Shown here: positions 12,110-23,572 of the stretch, piece after piece
How positions within the stretch are numbered: the first letter of the stretch is position 1
Layout: each line of letters opens with the position of its first letter
Assembly: GCA_964017045.1 (NCBI GenBank)
Contig: OZ024810.1
Location: 2,467,365-2,531,364 of the forward strand
From: Omphiscola glabra
Lineage: Eukaryota; Mollusca; Gastropoda; Lymnaeidae
Reading direction: 5' to 3'
DNA length: 64,000 nt
Made by a program: the position numbers and the translations under genes
The notes under the pieces: model-generated
Told to the model about the DNA's origin: nothing
Databases searched by the model: none
The model's input: only the letters and a program-made list of their open reading frames with translations

Positions 12110-13325
12110 TACACCTTGACCGGATCCCAATGGGTTTTCTATATTCACATTGATCGGATCCCAGTAATCCCAATATGTTTTAAATATTCATATTACCATA
12201 ATCTCACCCCAATGGGTTGTAAGTTTCATAATACGGTAATCTCAACCCAAGGGGTTGTAATATTCATATTACGGTAACCTTAACCCAATGGGTTGTAAGA
12301 TTCATATTATGGTAACCTTAACCCTATGGGTTGTAAGATTCATATTATGGTAACCTTAACCAAAAGGGCTGTAAGATTCATATTATGGTAACCTTAACCC
12401 TATGGTTTGTAAGATTCATATTACGGTAATCTTAACCCTATGGGTTGTAAGATTCATATTACAGTAATCTTAACCCAAAGTGTTGTAAGATTCATATTAC
12501 GGTAATCTTAACCCTATGGGTTGTAAAATTCATATTAAGGTAATCTTAACCCAATGGGTTGTAAGATTCATATTACGGTAATCTTAACCCAATGGGTTGT
12601 AAGATTCACATTAAGGTAATCTTAACCCAATGGGTTGTAAGATTCACATTAAGGTAATCTTAACCCAATGGGTTGTAAGATTCACATTATGGTAATCTTA
12701 ACCCAATGGGTTGTAAGATTCATATTACGGTAACCTTAACTCAATTGATTGTAAGATTCATATTACGGTAATCTTAACCCTATGGATTGTAAGATTCTTA
12801 TTACGGTAATCTAACCCAATGGTTTGTAAGATTCATATTACGGTAATCTTAACCCAATGGATTGTAAGATTCTTATTACGGTAATCTTAACCCAATGGGT
12901 TGTAAGATTCATATTACGGTAACCGTAACCCAATGGGTTGTAAGATTCATATTACGGTAATCTTAACCCAATGGATTGTAAGATTCTTATTACGATAATC
13001 TTAACCCTATGGGTTGTAAGATTCTTATTAGGGTAATCTTAACCCTATGGGTTGTAAGATTCTTATTACGGTAATCTTAACCCAATGGGTTGTAAGATTC
13101 ATATTTCGGTAACCTTAACCCAATGGGTTGTAAGATTCATATTATGGTAATCTTAACCCAATGGGTTGTAAGATTCATATTATGGTAACCTTAACCCAAT
13201 GGGTTGTAAGATTCATATTACGGTAACCTTAACCCAATGGGTTGTAAGATTCTTATTACGGTAATCTTAACCCAAAGGGTTGTAAGATTCTTATTACCGT
13301 AACCTGAACACAATAGGTTGTCAAG
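12110..13325. repeat. 38-nt minisatellite with two small palindromes per unit
   Basis: About 31 copies of CTTAACCCAATGGGTTGTAA plus GATTCATATTACGGTAAT. Each unit holds the inverted repeats AACCC/GGGTT and ATTAC/GTAAT. It fades into a related degenerate repeat to about 13440. Confidence 0.94.
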
Positions 13326-13503
13326 ATATATATTATCTCAAACGTATCCCAAAGGGGCTCAAGATACATATTAATTTTATCCCAATAGGGGCTCAAGATA
13401 CATATTAACTTTATCCCATTAGATATGTTTTAGGTATCTGATCCCCATACATTGTCAAGATACAAAAAAAAACAAAAAAAACAAAATCTTGAGCCCAATA
13501 GAT

Positions 13504-13621
13504 CAGGGGTCCTCAAACTATGTCATTCGTTTATACTAAAAGCAACAACTTTATTCTGGCCCACATCAACGTCTGAGGGACAGGGAACCGGCACCCTGAT
13601 TGAAACTTTTTAGGACCCCTG
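13504..13621. mobile_element. short hAT-like MITE
   Basis: A 118-bp element with inverted ends CAGGGGTCCT and AGGACCCCTG. It is flanked by an imperfect 8-bp duplication: CAATAGAT at 13496-13503 and CTTTAGAT at 13622-13629 (six of eight match). CAGGGGTCC ends and 8-bp duplications are typical of hAT elements. No coding capacity. Confidence 0.6.
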
Positions 13622-13792
13622 CTTTAGATCATCTAGACACTGACCTGAAGCGAGCTCAGTGTGTATGTGATGAGCTTAAGGTGACACAAAATCTCACAAA
13701 TCGATGAGCCGATCTTGTGGAGAATTCATTGATTTAATGCATCCATTCCTATTTGAAAGGATTTTAATACTTCGCCTGTCTTCTGTTTTCAG

Positions 13793-13883
13793 ATGTTTAG
13801 TCAAAGATTTCGAACAAAGACCATTTGCCCATGAGCTCCTGTCTCACCCCTTCTTACTGCATGTGACCAAAGACACAAATCAG
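13793..13883 (+). CDS. MYO3: myosin III exon: kinase C-lobe, subdomain XI
   Basis: Completes Gln and encodes CLVKDFEQRPFAHELLSHPF then LLHVTKDTNQ. The CL.KDFE.RP pattern with its invariant Arg is kinase subdomain XI, followed by the LL.HPF helix that closes the catalytic domain. Acceptor TTTTCAG, donor CAG|GTTAGA, ends in phase 0. The upstream intron is 8.2 kb, nearly all tandem repeats. Confidence 0.93.
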
Positions 13884-14335
13884 GTTAGAAGATGTCAACT
13901 ACTTGACTCAGTAACTTAATGGGCACTTGCCCTTTGGTGGAGAAAGAGGAGGGGTGGAGTTTGGGCAGTCTACATGGAAAGTATTTTTATTTTTTTAAAG
14001 GGGTGGGGGCAAAAAGGTGGGGGTCAAAATTTATTATTCAACTTTCGGGATTATTGTGAAAGGCGGCAAAATAAATGACTATTTGGGATTCGAGCTTCTT
14101 TGCCCCCCCCCCCCCCCCCCCCCGAAAATGTGGAATTATTGATTACGCAGCATTGACGTGGCATGACTAAAGGTTACATGGGCCCCTGCTCTTGGTGGGC
14201 ACCTAGGCTTCAGTAAAGTCAGCTTTATGTTTTCTACGGCCCTGCTGGGGGGAAGGGCCTGGAGATAAAAAGTATATGCCTGCTTGCGAACCGAGGGGAG
14301 CCTGAATAGGGTTGTGTGATTTTAAGATTTTTCAA
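13884..14335. other. anonymous intron with 21-nt poly-C
   Basis: A run of 21 C at 14103-14123 (G on the minus strand), with G-rich stretches at 13975-14010. No gene seen. Confidence 0.5.
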
Positions 14336-14780
14336 AACTTTCCCCACACGTGTAGAGATTGGCATGTTGGTGCATCTGGCTAATGAGTCACTGAAGTGAT
14401 CAAATCTTTCCCCACACGTGTAGAGATGCCTGATTGGCATGTTGGTGCATCTGGCTAATGAGTCACTGAAGTGATCAAATCTTTCCCCACAAGTGTAGAG
14501 ATGCCTGATTGGCATGTTGGATCATCTGGCTAATGAGTCATTGAAGTGATCAAATCTTTCCCCACACGTGTAGAGATGCCTGATTGGCATGTTGGATCAT
14601 CTGGCTAATGAGTCATTGAAGTGATCAAATCTTTCCCCACACGTGTAGAGATGCCTGATTGGCATGTTGGTGCATCTGGCTAATGAGTCACTGAAGTGAT
14701 CAAAACTTTCCCCACACGTGTAGAGATGCCTGATTGGCATGTTGGTGCATCTGGCTAATGAGTCATTGAAGTGGTCAGAG
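14336..14780. repeat. 75-nt minisatellite
   Basis: About six copies of a 75-nt unit containing CCCCACACGTGTAGAGATGC and GGCTAATGAGTCA. The minus frame at 14234-14515 is a by-product. The CACGTG E-box and the TGAGTCA AP-1-like core recur in each unit; any function is unproven. Confidence 0.93.
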
Positions 14781-15119
14781 ACGCAATGTGGTGCTATTGA
14801 ACACTGTCAGTACTGTCAACATCTCATTGGCGGCCATTAGCTAGGCTCTGGCGGTCAGATTCCAATGTAACTAGACGAAGTACTGTTGGTGCCCTGAATT
14901 CACAGGAAGTGGCACTCTGTGTCTACTGCCATGTTGACATGCTATTACATCAGAGTATCATGATCTGGAGAGTTGCTCATTGCTGCTGTAAAGACATATA
15001 CTTAGAGAGAGGTTCATTCAGATCACCCATTGCTCTATGAGATATCGTACCAAAGAGCATGCATGGTTAAATAGAGAGGATTATATCTGTCTCTTCAATT
15101 GACACTTACTCTCATTGCC
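14781..15119. other. anonymous intronic DNA
   Basis: Unique sequence with no recognisable exon or element. Confidence 0.4.
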
Positions 15120-16510
15120 AATTGGTCCCATGTCTGTCTTTTCAAGTGACATTTACTCCAACTGGCTATTTATCCCATGTCTGTCTTTTCAAGTGACATT
15201 TACTCCAACTGGCTATTTATCCCATGTCTGTCTTTTCAAGTGACATTTACTCCAACTGGCTATTTATCCCATGTCTGTCTTTTCACGTGACAATTTACTC
15301 CAACTGGCTATTTATCCCATGTCTGTCTTTTCAAGTGACATTTACTCCAACTGGCTATTTATCCCATGTCTGTCTTTTCAAGTGACATTTACTCTAACTG
15401 GCTATTTGACCCATGTCTGTCTTTTCAAGTGACATTTACTCCAACTGGCTATTTATCCCATGTCTGTCTTTTCAAGTGACATTAACTCCAACTGGCTATT
15501 TATCCCATGTCTGTCTTTTCAAGTGACATTTACTCCAACTGTCTATGTATCCCATGTCTGTCTTTTCAAGTGACATTTACTCCAACTGGCTATTTATCCC
15601 ATGTCTGTCTTTTCAAGTGACATTTACTCCAACTGGCTATTTATCCCATGTCTGTCTTTTCAAGTGACATTTACTCCAACTGGCTATTTATCCCATGTCT
15701 GTCTTTTCAAGTGACATTTACTCCAACTGGCTATTTATCCCATGTCTGTTTTTTCAAGTGACATTTACTCCAACTGGCTATTTATCCCATGTCTGTCTTT
15801 TCACGTGACAATTTACTCCAACTGGCTATTTATCCCATGTCTGTCTTTTCACGTGATATTTACTCCAACTGGCTATTTATCCCATGTCTGTCTTTTCAAG
15901 TGACATTTACTCCAACTGGCTATTTATCCCATGTCTGTCTTTTCAAGTGACATTTACTCCAACTGGCTATTTATCCCATGTCTGTCTTTTCAAGTGACAT
16001 TAACTCCAACTGGCTATTTATCCCATGTCTGTCTTTTCAAGTGACATTTACTCCAACTGTCTATTTATCCCATGTCTGTCTTTTCAAGTGACATTTACTC
16101 CAACTGGCTATTTATCCCATGTCTGTCTTTTCAAGTGACATTTACTCCAACTGGCTATTTATCCCATGTCTGTCTTTTCAAGTGACATTTACTCCATTTG
16201 GCTATTTATCCCATGTCTGTCTTTTCAAGTGACATTTACTCCAACTGGCTATTTATCCCATTTCTGTCTTTTCACGTGATATTTACTCCAACTGGCTATT
16301 TATCCCATGTCTGTCTTTTCAAGTGACATTTACTCCAACTGGCTATTTATCCCATGTCTGTCTTTTCAAGTGACATTTACTCCAACTGGCTATTTGACCC
16401 ATGTCTGTCTTTTCAAGTGACATTTACTCCAACTGGCTATTTATCCCATGTCTGTTTTTTCAAGTGACATTTACTCCAACTGGCTATTTATCCCATGTCT
16501 GTCTCCTCAA
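15120..16510. repeat. 47-nt minisatellite
   Basis: About 29 copies of a 47-nt unit containing TCTTTTCAAGTGACATTTAC. Derived, shorter and more diverged copies (CTGGCAATTAGTCCCATG) continue to about 16730. Confidence 0.95.
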
Positions 16511-16730
16511 GTGAAAGTTGCTTGACTGGCAATTAGTCCCATGTTTGTCTCAAGTGACACTTACTCTGACTGGCAATTAGTCCCATGTTTGTCTCAACTG
16601 ACACTTACTCTGACTGGCAATTAGTACCATGTCGGTATCTTGAAGTGACAGTTACTCTTACTGTCAATTAGTCCCATGTCTGTATCTTGAAGTGACAGTT
16701 ACTCTGACTGTCAATTAGTCCCATGCCTGG

Positions 16731-17942
16731 ATATCCATGTGATAACTACCCCGACCTGGTTATTTTAAACATGTCTGTCTCTTCCTGTGACCCGTCTATT
16801 TGTAGCATGTCTGCCTCATACTGTGACCTGTCTATCTGTAGCATGTCTGCATTGCCTGGTTCCTCACTATTACAAAGAGATGTTGATAATACTGTGATGA
16901 CCTGGTTAACAGTGCATTAGCTCCACATTAACAGTAAGAAATTCAATCCCTGATCATTAACTGTGTGCTGTGTCTGTTGTGCCCTACCATTAGGACAAAC
17001 TGTTCTTGTTCATATTGAAAGGATGTCCGTGGTCGCATTATTGGATGAATGCATTTTGTGTTCATTAGTTTCAGGCCAGGAATAGAATCAGAGATGGCAG
17101 AAAACCACGTGATTGTGATGAAAGTGCTGATGCTTATTTGTGAAATGGACACTTAAAACAAATTAGAAAAAATATAGAAAAAATTTGATTTTTAAAAAGC
17201 TCCAATATGTTCCAGTAGCCAACCATGTACTCAATAGTTATCGACCGTGTCCATGGACTGGTGCTGTTATGTAGAGATTTTCATGCCGATATTTCCATTT
17301 GCACACTTGGTCCACCTGGAAACACTAGCCAATTTCAGACAACTTTATATCAGTTTAACAAGTTTATAAGAGCTATTAATAGAATTTCGGTTGCTTTGTG
17401 GGTGGGCTTAATAAATAAAATATAAAGCATTTTCATTTTTATAACGAAGTGGCTATTGGTACCCGGGTACCAGAAGTGAGAGGTTGGGATTAAAAAACTA
17501 TTTAAAATATTATTGTTGGGTTTGTAAGACAAAATGAGGTATCAAATGAAAGATAATTGAATGAACTATACTTTTGTAAACTTACTTCTTCAGTTTAACT
17601 AAAGTAAACTACCACAAATGACATCTGAATAGCATTGAGTCTAATGGTACCCGGGTGCGAATGGCGGCGCTGCGTGTCCGGGTCCATTTTGACTAATTTA
17701 TAAATTTTAGAAATTCTTTTGCAGAATAAAATACAAATATTTTTATGTTAATTAGTTTTGCCTTAGTGATTGACGAAGTATTGTCCTTGTTTTTGACCAT
17801 CAGCAGGCGTAGAAAGCTTGGAAGACATTGCTATTGAATGACTACATCAAATATTAAGAACACTGAGTCAATTCGTTATTTGAATAGTCACTAAAGGTAG
17901 GAATGGGAGTTTAACACAATAAATCTGTTCTGTTTGTCACAG
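16731..17942. other. anonymous intronic DNA
   Basis: Unique AT-rich sequence. Two sites share TGGTACCCGGGT (17458 and 17645), the first being the palindrome GGTACCCGGGTACC. No exon supported. Confidence 0.4.
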
Positions 17943-18101
17943 TTGAGAGCACAAATTGTCAGCATCACGTCCACAATGGAGAGGAAAATCTCTCAACCCG
18001 AGGTGACCACAAAACATGGTCAGTTCAAGTCCAACAGGAAGTCCAGGAGAGATGTGCCGACAACTGTTGAAAACCTGGCCATGTTGGAAGTGCTGGATGA
18101 G
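17943..18101 (+). CDS. MYO3: myosin III exon: kinase-motor linker
   Basis: 53 codons, phase 0 to phase 0. It begins LRAQIVSITSTMERKISQPE and ends ENLAMLEVLDE. It bridges kinase and motor, with a basic stretch KHGQFKSNRKSRRD like the conserved R.KHG.F basic segment of MYO3. The end matches DDLA.LE.LDE, the start of the motor. Acceptor CACAG, donor GAG|GTATCT. Confidence 0.92.
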
Positions 18102-18113
18102 GTATCTTAACGA

Positions 18114-18455
18114 AAATAGGAGCAGGAAGTGATATCGCTTACTGCTCATGGCTAAAGTAGGAGCAGGAAGTGACATCATTTACTGCTCATGGCTAATGAA
18201 GGAGTAGGAAGTGACATCACTTACTGCTCATGGCTAAAGTAGGAGTAGGAAGTGACATCACTTACTGCTCATGGCTAAAGTAGGAGTAGGAAGTGACATC
18301 ACTTACTGCTCATGGCTAAAGTAGGAGTATGAAGTGACATCACTTACTGCTCATGGCTAAAGTAGGAGTAGGAAGTGACATCACTTACTGCTCATGGCTA
18401 AAGTAGGAGTAGGAAGTGACATCACTTACTGCTCATGGCTAAAGTAGGAGTATAA
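18114..18455. repeat. 41-nt minisatellite abutting a donor
   Basis: About eight copies of a 41-nt unit containing GGAAGTGACATCACTTACTG. It begins 12 nt after the donor of the linker exon but does not copy it. Confidence 0.93.
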
Positions 18456-18689
18456 AGGATGCATGACTATTAGAAACCCAAAGCTCAAAAAGAGAAATTC
18501 AAATATTTGATAAGTGAGGGAATTTAAAAACGAAAAAGAATCATTTAAGAGACATTTAAAGACATTTTTCTTTAAATGGAGTTTCTGACATCAGAGTGCT
18601 TTGAGCATGCTAGCATAGCATGGACACATGCACTATACAGGAAATCATCATCACCTAATTCTTTTTATTTTTGCATCCCTCGATCCCAG
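18456..18689. other. intron 3' part, no feature seen
   Basis: Unique AT-rich intron leading to the acceptor TCGATCCCAG at 18689. Confidence 0.5.
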
Positions 18690-18806
18690 GAGATAATCGT
18701 AAACCAGCTGCGCAACCGCTACTCTCAGGATGAAATCTACACGTACATTGGGGATATTCTACTGGCAGTCAACCCTTTCATTGCATTACCCATATACACA
18801 GAGGAG
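18690..18806 (+). CDS. MYO3: myosin III exon: motor N-terminus
   Basis: 39 codons, phase 0 to 0: EIIVNQLRNRYSQDEIYTYI then GDILLAVNPF and IALPIYTEE. The pattern L..RY..D.IYTYIGDIL.AVNPF is the conserved entry to all myosin motor domains. Donor GAG|GTTGGT. Two further copies of the exon end and donor follow. Confidence 0.95.
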
Positions 18807-18949
18807 GTTGGTAGCTGTTATGTGTCATTGCAACCCTTTTATCACATTACCCACATACACAGAGGAGGTTGGTAGTTGTTATGTGTCATTGCAACCCTTT
18901 CATCACATTACCCACATACACAGAGGAGGTTGGTAGCTGTTGTGTGTCA
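18776..18949 (+). repeat. donor-spanning tandem repeat (61 nt, 3 copies)
   Basis: The exon end ATACACAGAGGAG|GTTGGTAG recurs at 61-nt steps, with GT at 18807, 18868 and 18929. Each copy carries about 30 nt of coding sequence. Use of the second donor would add 61 nt and shift the frame. Confidence 0.93.
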
Positions 18950-19679
18950 TTGCAGAATAACAATTCTAATTACTGGAACAATTCTGGACCAATAATTTGT
19001 CAAGATGCACAAGGTTTTATGGCAACCAGTGATTAAACTCATTATGCAATAAATGCTTTAATCTCCTCCAGTTGATCTGAGAGTCATTGAATGTAGCTAT
19101 AAGAGATCAAAAGGAAGCTGTTGTCAGATAATGAAATCTAGGAATCAATAGATATTTCTTCATTTGCATTGTGAATGATAAAGGGGGTTCCCAAGACAGA
19201 AGGTAGAAAAGTAGCTATTTGACATAGGGTATTTGATAGAGACTATCTGACAAGGGTATTTGATAGAGGCTATTTGATTACCAAGGGAGATAAGATAAGA
19301 AATCGATTAGATTTAGACCTAGCTGGTCTCCCTTGATTCAATTGCCCTGGTTGATTAAAAAAAAAGAGTTGGTTCAATGGTGAGCAAAGATAAGATAACT
19401 TCCTTGATATATTGATTATTGCTCTCCCCTTATCCCCCCCCCCCCCCAACCCGCACCCTACCCTACAACAAGGCACTCTGTAGATGTCTAATGGTTATCT
19501 CTGATTGCCAGTGAACACCTAAACCATTATGCATGGGAGATAACAACAGCAAGCTTTATTTGCATTGTTCTTCCCCTGCCTGTAAGCAAAGGCGGCTGAG
19601 ACTGTGATGATTGACATTCAATAGCTTTCATGAAGTTTATCTAATGCTCACTACCTCTCTACCTGACCCTATTTTAAGA
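18950..19679. other. anonymous intronic DNA
   Basis: Unique sequence with a 14-nt C run at 19434-19447. No exon or element identified. Confidence 0.4.
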
Positions 19680-19975
19680 CCTCATCTGATCAGATGAATG
19701 TAATCAGATGAATGTAATCAGATGAATGTAATCAGATGAATGTAATCACATCAATATAATGTGATAAATATAATCAGATGACTATAAACTGATGAATATA
19801 ATCTGATGAATATAAACTGATGAATATAATCTGATGAATATAAACTGATGAATATAATATGATGAATCTTATCAGATGAATATAATCAGATGAATATAAT
19901 CAGATGAATATAATCAGATGAATATAATCAGATGAATATAATCAGATGAATATAATCAGATGAATATAATACTAA
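19680..19975. repeat. 14-nt repeat
   Basis: About 20 copies of ATCAGATGAATATA and variants (ATCTGATGAATATA, AAACTGATGAATAT). Confidence 0.93.
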
Positions 19976-20244
19976 TTTGAAAATGGAACCAGCTGATATA
20001 GCAGACCTAACACAAGCAATGCTCATTCCAATAATGGAACCAGCTGATATAGAATATAGATTTAAAATTTAACAATAATAAAATAATTATTCCATTGCTT
20101 ATGTTTTAACTGAACTTGGCAACTTGGAGTGAATTTTCAAATCACATCTTCAAATATTCGACTACATTTTTAAAATTCATAGAAAGTTATGCGGCTTGTC
20201 AAAAAAAAAATTAATTTCCATGCATTTGGCCGTCTGCAAAAAGA

Positions 20245-20600
20245 GGTGGGCCCCCACTGCTATAGATAATAGGTGGGTCCCCACTGCTATAGGTAAGAGT
20301 TGAGCCCCCACTGCTATAGATAAGAATTGGGCACCCACTGCTATAGATAAGAGCTGGGCCCCCACTGCTATAGATAAGAGCTGGGCCCCCACTGCTATAT
20401 ATAAGAGGTGGGTCCCCACTGCTATAGATAAGATTGGGCACTCACTGCTATAGATAAGAGCTGAGCCCCCACTGCTATAGATAAGAGGTGGGCCCCCACT
20501 GCTATAGATAAGAGGTGGGTCCCCACGGCTATGGAAAAGAGGTAGGCCCCCCACCGCTATAAATAAGAGGTAGGGCTTCCACTGCTATAGATAAATAATT
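20245..20600. repeat. 27-nt minisatellite
   Basis: About 13 copies of a unit containing CCCCCACTGCTATAGATAAG. Periodic open frames on the minus strand are artefacts. Confidence 0.94.
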
Positions 20601-20699
20601 TGCATTCACTGTAAATCCGTTTATTAGTGAGAAAAACAGTTTAATGCATCATATAATTACAAACATATTTCCATTAACATTTGTTTCATAGAATGTTAC

Positions 20700-20800
20700 A
20701 ATTCACCATTTTATTCTTAGTATGTGAAGATTAAAATTAACACCTGCTTCTCAAATTGTGAAGAATCAAATTATTATCTGCTCTTCAGTATGTGAAGTTG
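20700..20800 (+). repeat. acceptor-spanning degenerate repeat (34 nt, 3 copies)
   Basis: The acceptor and exon start CTTCAG|TATGTGAAG (exon start 20789) has an upstream relative CTTAG|TATGTGAAG (start 20721). A decayed middle copy TCAA|ATTGTGAAG lies at 20755. Spacing is 34 nt. Confidence 0.7.
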
Positions 20801-20893
20801 TACATGCATGCCATGAAGGCAGACAACCCTCCACACATCTTTGCCGTTGCTGACCAGTCATATCAGATGATGATGCACAACAAACATTGCCAG
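20789..20893 (+). CDS. MYO3: myosin III exon: motor, before P-loop
   Basis: 35 codons, phase 0 to 0: YVKLYMHAMKADNPPHIFAV then ADQSYQMMMHNKHCQ. NPPHIFA.AD..Y..M is the strand and helix ahead of the P-loop in every myosin. Acceptor CTCTTCAG, donor CAG|GTAATC. Confidence 0.95.
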
Positions 20894-21188
20894 GTAATCA
20901 ACTCAACTGTGTCTGCATGTCTCTGTTCATTGCTATGTATCTCTGACCCAAGTTTGCCAATCTTTGAACGTAACTGCTTATACATGTCTCTGCTCATTGC
21001 TATGTATGTCTGACCCAAGTAAGCCAATCTTTGAGAACAACTAAAATCTCATGGATTTTCTCTGAAGTGAACTGGCTGCCATTACATTTTGTCAACACAT
21101 TTCTAATGTACTTATAAACAAAACAAAATGACACTTTAGATGTTACTTTTTACATGCTTTTTAAGACTATATTTTTCCTCTTCTACAG
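20894..21188. other. intron with a two-copy direct repeat
   Basis: A segment of about 70 nt, CATGTCTCTGTTCATTGCTA onward (20917-21030), occurs twice. It does not include the splice site. Confidence 0.7.
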
Positions 21189-21272
21189 TGTATTGTTATC
21201 AGTGGTGAGTCTGGTGCTGGTAAGACAGAGAGTGCCAACCTGTTGGTCCAACAACTCACACAGTTGGGCAAG
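21189..21272 (+). CDS. MYO3: myosin III exon: P-loop
   Basis: 28 codons: [20 protein letters not shown] then [16 protein letters not shown] (21204-21227) is the Walker A nucleotide-binding loop. The LLVQQLT.LGK that follows is typical of class III. Acceptor TTCTACAG, donor AAG|GTAAAG, phase 0. Confidence 0.97.
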
Positions 21273-22081
21273 GTAAAGTGATAAGAGTGTTTCTTTTTTA
21301 ATAACATATAGTAGAGTAAAAAAAAACAGTAGAGAGATGGGATCCTATGGGCAGACCATGCTAAAATCATGGCAAAATTGTCTGCCGGCATTAGACATCT
21401 GTTCCAGTAACCATCCCTCATTTGAAGGGCCCATTGTTGCCAAGAGAGTTTTTCGGTCAATTATGTTTTCTGTGCTCAGAAGTAATCTCCCGTGGCTATC
21501 TTCCAAGACTTCCTCCGTGTTAATTTGTCCAGTCTCACATCAGCACATTTCTGTATTGCAAATCTTGAATTCCTTTCCGGGAACTAGTGGTGGGGACCAG
21601 TGCAGAGATGGAAGTCACCACCTGAAGCTTTGCTGAAGTTTGTGGTAGTAACAAAATCCTTTATGTAGTTTGTGTGTGGCAGCTATCTTCTTCTGATGAT
21701 GAAACTGATGATGATAAGCGGATGATACAGACCTGGTCACCTTCCTTTCCTTTCTTCGTCAGATGCAGAGCTGGTCACCTCCCTTTCCTTTCTTCGTGAA
21801 GGTGTTGTAAGCTAGTGCTCTAAAAAAAGTAGCAGGCTGGTCTACCAAACATTTGCTGGTGTCATATCTTAATGGCATATTCAAAATGTTCAGAAAACCA
21901 CATACAGGCCTCCCAGGCCTTCATAACTAGTTAAGGATCCCATACACAAAAACTTAATACTTAGTGTTAGTAATAGATCAGTAAAATGTGTTAGTAATAG
22001 AAAAGTAAAATCTCTTAAAAAAAGAAATTGAATGATTCCCGTATGAACCTGCTCACGACCGATGACAACTGTGTTCCACAG
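21273..22081. other. intron without recognised features
   Basis: Unique sequence with a short direct repeat (CTGGTCACC..CCTTTCCTTTCTTCGT, near 21733-21797). Open frames on both strands (21167-21460 minus, 21337-21636 plus) have no domain and no splice support. Confidence 0.45.
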
Positions 22082-22235
22082 GCCCCCAACAGGACGCTGG
22101 AAGATCGTATTCTCCAGGTCAATCCTCTCATGGAGGCGTTTGGCAATGCAAAAACTGTTATCAATGATAATTCTAGTCGTTTTGGCAAATACTTGGAAAT
22201 GTTCTTCACAGCTTCATCAGGGACAGTAGTTGGAG
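22082..22235 (+). CDS. MYO3: myosin III exon: switch I
   Basis: Begins [20 protein letters not shown] and contains GNAKT and switch [10 protein letters not shown] (22163-22189), which binds the ATP gamma-phosphate and Mg. It ends GTVVG plus one base. Acceptor TTCCACAG. Donor GGAG|GTGAGT is the first of about ten copies in the intron. Confidence 0.97.
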
Positions 22236-22730
22236 GTGAGTAGTGACACACGGTGCTATTGTAGGAGGTGAGTAGTGACACATGGTGTTATTGTAGGAGG
22301 TGAGTAGTGACACATGGTGTTATTGTAGGAGGTGAGTGGTGACACGCTGTGTAGGAGGTGAGTGGTGACACGCTGTGTAGGAGGTGAGTGGTGACACATG
22401 GTGTCACATAGGAGGTGAGTGTATGGTGAAACATTGTTTTATCTTTTGTGGTGTTGTTGGAGGTGATTGGAGATAAATCAGTGTTTTTTTTATTGTAATG
22501 AAGTTGGAGGTGAGTGGTGACACGCTGTGTAGGAGGTGAGTGGTGACATGCTATGTAGGAGGTGAGTGGTGACACATGGTGTCACATAGGAGGTGAGTGT
22601 TGGTGAAACATTGTTTTATCTTTTGTGGTGTTGTTGGAGGTGATTGGAGATAAATCAGTGTTTTTTTTATTGTAATGAAGTTGGAGGTGAGTGATCACAC
22701 TGTCATTAATATTGTGGTTGGAGGTGATAA
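22231..22730 (+). repeat. donor-spanning tandem repeat, about ten GGAG|GTGAGT copies
   Basis: The last four exon bases and donor (GGAG|GTGAGT) head each unit of a 23-35-nt repeat with TGGTGACAC. Later units in a second block carry decayed donors (GGTGATT, GGTGATA). A block including TTATCTTTTGTGGTGTTGTT is itself duplicated (about 22440 and 22617). Confidence 0.92.
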
Positions 22731-22849
22731 TTACTGTCATTAATGTTGTTATAAAAAATGTCGTTAATTGTGTTGGCATCGATTATAGCCATTGTAGCTT
22801 AGTTTTGCAGTTAAGTGAGTAGGAAATTTAATGAGACAGAATCATTGAG

Positions 22850-23400
22850 ATCATGAGAGACATCTTAAGTATAAGGGAATCATTGGGATCATGAGACACA
22901 TCTTAAGTATAATGGAATCATTGGGATCATGAGACACATCTTAAGTATAAGGCAATCATGAGACACATCTTAAGTATAAGGCAATCATGAGACACATCTT
23001 AAGTATAAGGGAATCATTGGGATCATGAGACACATCTTAAGTATAAGGCAATCATTGAGATCATGAGACACATCTTAAGTATAATGGAATCATTGGGATC
23101 ATGAGACACATCTTAAGTATAATGCAATCATGAGACACATCTTAAGTATAAGGCAATCATGAGACACATCTTAAGTATAAGGGAATCATTGGGATCATGA
23201 GACACATCTTAAGTATAAGGCAATCATTGAGATCATGAGACACATCTTAAGTATAAGGCAATCATTGAGATCATGAGACACATCTTAAGTATAAGGCAAT
23301 CATGAGACACATCTTAAGTATAAGGCAATCATTGAGATCATGAGACACATCTTAAGTATAAGGCAATCATTGAGATCATGAGACACATCTTAAGTACAAG
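22850..23400. repeat. 29/38-nt compound minisatellite
   Basis: Copies of ATGAGACACATCTTAAGTAT followed by AAGGCAATC with or without ATTGAGATC, giving alternating unit lengths. Confidence 0.93.
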
Positions 23401-23520
23401 TCTAGTTTTTGTGGTTTTGTTTATTCTGAATCAAATTTTAAAAGCCATGCCTCTTTAAGCATTGTTGAATTAAGTTTTAATTCTGACATATTTGACTGTG
23501 AGTGACTATTTGTTCCCCAG

Positions 23521-23572
23521 CCAAAATCACAGAATATCTTTTAGAAAAGTCCAGAGTGATACACCAAGCTGT
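23521..23572 (+). CDS. MYO3: myosin III exon: motor, SRVIHQA helix
   Basis: Short exon. It completes Ala, then KITEYLLEKSRVIHQA plus two bases of Val. I.EYLLEKSRV.. is invariant across myosins. Acceptor TTCCCCAG, donor CTGT|GTAAGT. The exon end and donor recur three more times downstream. Confidence 0.96.

Noticed and set aside
6819..12119. Series of 100-360-codon frames with LAGLDQ or ETCWVRS repeats
   Set aside because: Eight-residue periodicity of the 24-nt array read in different phases; no start context, no splice signals supporting them.
17455..17660. Two TGGTACCCGGGT sites as possible ends of a small transposon
   Set aside because: They are direct rather than inverted beyond the palindrome, and no target duplication is visible.
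18114..18455. 41-nt array as another donor-spanning case
   Set aside because: The array begins about 12 nt inside the intron and does not copy the GT or exon bases.
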